A DNA stretch of 20,963 nt from JBAZOB01 sp041648895 (GTDB lineage Bacteria > Patescibacteriota > JAHJAL01). A model generated the notes under the pieces. It did not search any database. It was given only the letters and a program-made list of their open reading frames with translations, and was not told the DNA's origin. Below are positions 20,165 through 20,963 of the stretch, piece by piece. The position numbers were made by a program, and so were the translations under genes. Position 1 is the first letter of the stretch. Each line of letters starts with the position of its first letter. Location: positions 1 to 20,963 of the forward strand of contig JBAZOB010000022.1 in assembly GCA_041648895.1 (NCBI GenBank), written 5' to 3'.

Positions 20165-20963
20165 ATGATTAAAAACAGTAATTATTTTGATGTAATCATT
20201 TTGTATTCCGGTTCGATTGCCAACAGCGCCAGTGATCAGAATTATCGGGGAAAGATGCCATTTACCCTTCACAGTCGACAGTATGAATACAATGACAGCT
20301 ACCAGTATTTTTTGCAAAGTTGTCACAAAAACGGCCTGAAGGCCGCTTTTTCGACTTCCAAAGACATAATCGGTTCCGGCCGCTGCCGTAGCTATTGGAC
20401 TTACAATAAAAAATGGATCAGAAATTTTCAGCCGGCGGCTTCAAGGCTGATTTTTGATAAATTTACCCCCAAATCTCCTCTGCAGTTGAAACAGTTCGAA
20501 TTGCTGATTGAGGGCGGTAAGATAAATACTTTCAATAGTCGGCGATTGACCAATATTTTCCAGAATAAATTAAGGACCTACCAAGAATTTAAAGAATTTG
20601 CTATTCCGACTGTGGCTTTTGATCACCCGACTCGCCGGCAATTGATATTGGCCAAATCCAAGTTGGATAGTATACTTTTAAAACATAATTTTGCTCATAA
20701 ATTTCATGACGTTTATTTAGTCAAAGATAAGCACGGGGCGGGCGGGTTTAATATCTACAAATTGGAATTTGATAAACCGGGTATAAATGGCATGATCAAG
20801 CAATTCAAAACGGATCGCCAAGACAACAAATCTTTGTCATACGTCTTGCAACCATTTATTGATGCTCGCGACAGTTTTGTTATTCACAAGCACACTGGCC
20901 TAATTGATTTGCGCGTGATTTTGATGCATGACCAAATCATCCAGGCATATATTAGGATTGCTC
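20165..20963 (+). CDS. ATP-grasp-like enzyme, C-terminus cut by window edge
   Basis: An open frame of 266 codons runs from ATG 20165 to the right edge without a stop, so the 3' end is missing. The first 100 residues are unassigned (DVIILYSGSIANSASDQNYRG, then SYWTYNKKWIRNF). From about residue 130 the pattern fits an ATP-grasp ligase of the RimK/GshB type: NKLRTYQEFKEFAIPTVAF, the nucleotide-binding strand VYLVKDKHGAGGF with K187, SYVLQPFID, and LIDLRVILMHDQIIQAYIR with D248 and R250 at the positions usually contacting phosphates and metal. Such enzymes join a carboxylate to an amine using ATP; the substrate is unknown. It is divergent from the SET gene, so the two might share regulation. Confidence 0.72.
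   Translation, partial: MIKNSNYFDVIILYSGSIANSASDQNYRGKMPFTLHSRQYEYNDSYQYFLQSCHKNGLKAAFSTSKDIIGSGRCRSYWTYNKKWIRNFQPAASRLIFDKFTPKSPLQLKQFELLIEGGKINTFNSRRLTNIFQNKLRTYQEFKEFAIPTVAFDHPTRRQLILAKSKLDSILLKHNFAHKFHDVYLVKDKHGAGGFNIYKLEFDKPGINGMIKQFKTDRQDNKSLSYVLQPFIDARDSFVIHKHTGLIDLRVILMHDQIIQAYIRIA

Overview
The window most likely comes from a member of the Candidate Phyla Radiation (Patescibacteria, Parcubacteria-like); this is inference from gene content, not from a marker gene. Pointers are a large Cys-rich zinc-ribbon protein of a type I associate with these genomes, a TspO-type protein that starts directly at the family motif, many orphan lipoproteins and small secreted proteins, a tRNA without encoded CCA, weak or absent Shine-Dalgarno sites on many genes, and hairpin-rich repeats in the gaps. 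No rRNA, CRISPR array, transposase or phage gene was seen.

Layout. 1-452: 3' end of an adenine deaminase gene, closed by a hairpin plus T-run. 587-1844: two overlapping genes of unknown function, the second a five-helix membrane protein built from an internal duplication. 1843-1958: three successive hairpins. 1971-4349: a near-consensus promoter with an overlapping dyad, then mazE, mazF and a 583-residue Cys-rich protein in one tight operon. 4346-5470 (minus): an orphan periplasmic-binding lipoprotein. 5639-7308: a DUF475/TerC-like membrane protein, a TspO-like protein and a 52-residue secreted Cys-rich peptide. 7439-9100: RecQ helicase carrying an in-frame palindromic repeat. 9229-9486: an RRM RNA-binding protein with its own promoter and terminator. 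9729-11470: a ferric-reductase-like flavocytochrome followed by a membrane-anchored cytochrome b5 domain. 11581-15538: three lipoproteins, the last 888 residues long with acidic calcium-type repeats. 15519-16775: a VIT1/CCC1-type transporter and a stand-alone MgtE membrane domain. 16863-16948: tRNA-Leu(CAG). 17013-20067 (minus): an LRR lipoprotein, two unknown genes, a HerA/VirD4-like ATPase with an altered Walker A motif, and a SET-domain protein. 20165 to the right edge: an ATP-grasp-like enzyme, divergent from the SET gene and probably leaderless.

How the genes may fit together (inference). There is a metal and redox theme: the flavocytochrome and cytochrome b5 could reduce Fe(III) or another acceptor at the membrane, while the VIT1-, MgtE- and TerC-like proteins would move Fe/Mn, Mg or related ions. 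There is also a strong cell-surface theme: five predicted lipoproteins, one anchored beta-rich protein and one small exported Cys-rich peptide. The most novel-looking blocks are the SET / degenerate ATPase / ATP-grasp cluster at the right end, the mazEF plus Cys-rich protein operon, and the repeat elements, one of which has become part of the RecQ protein.
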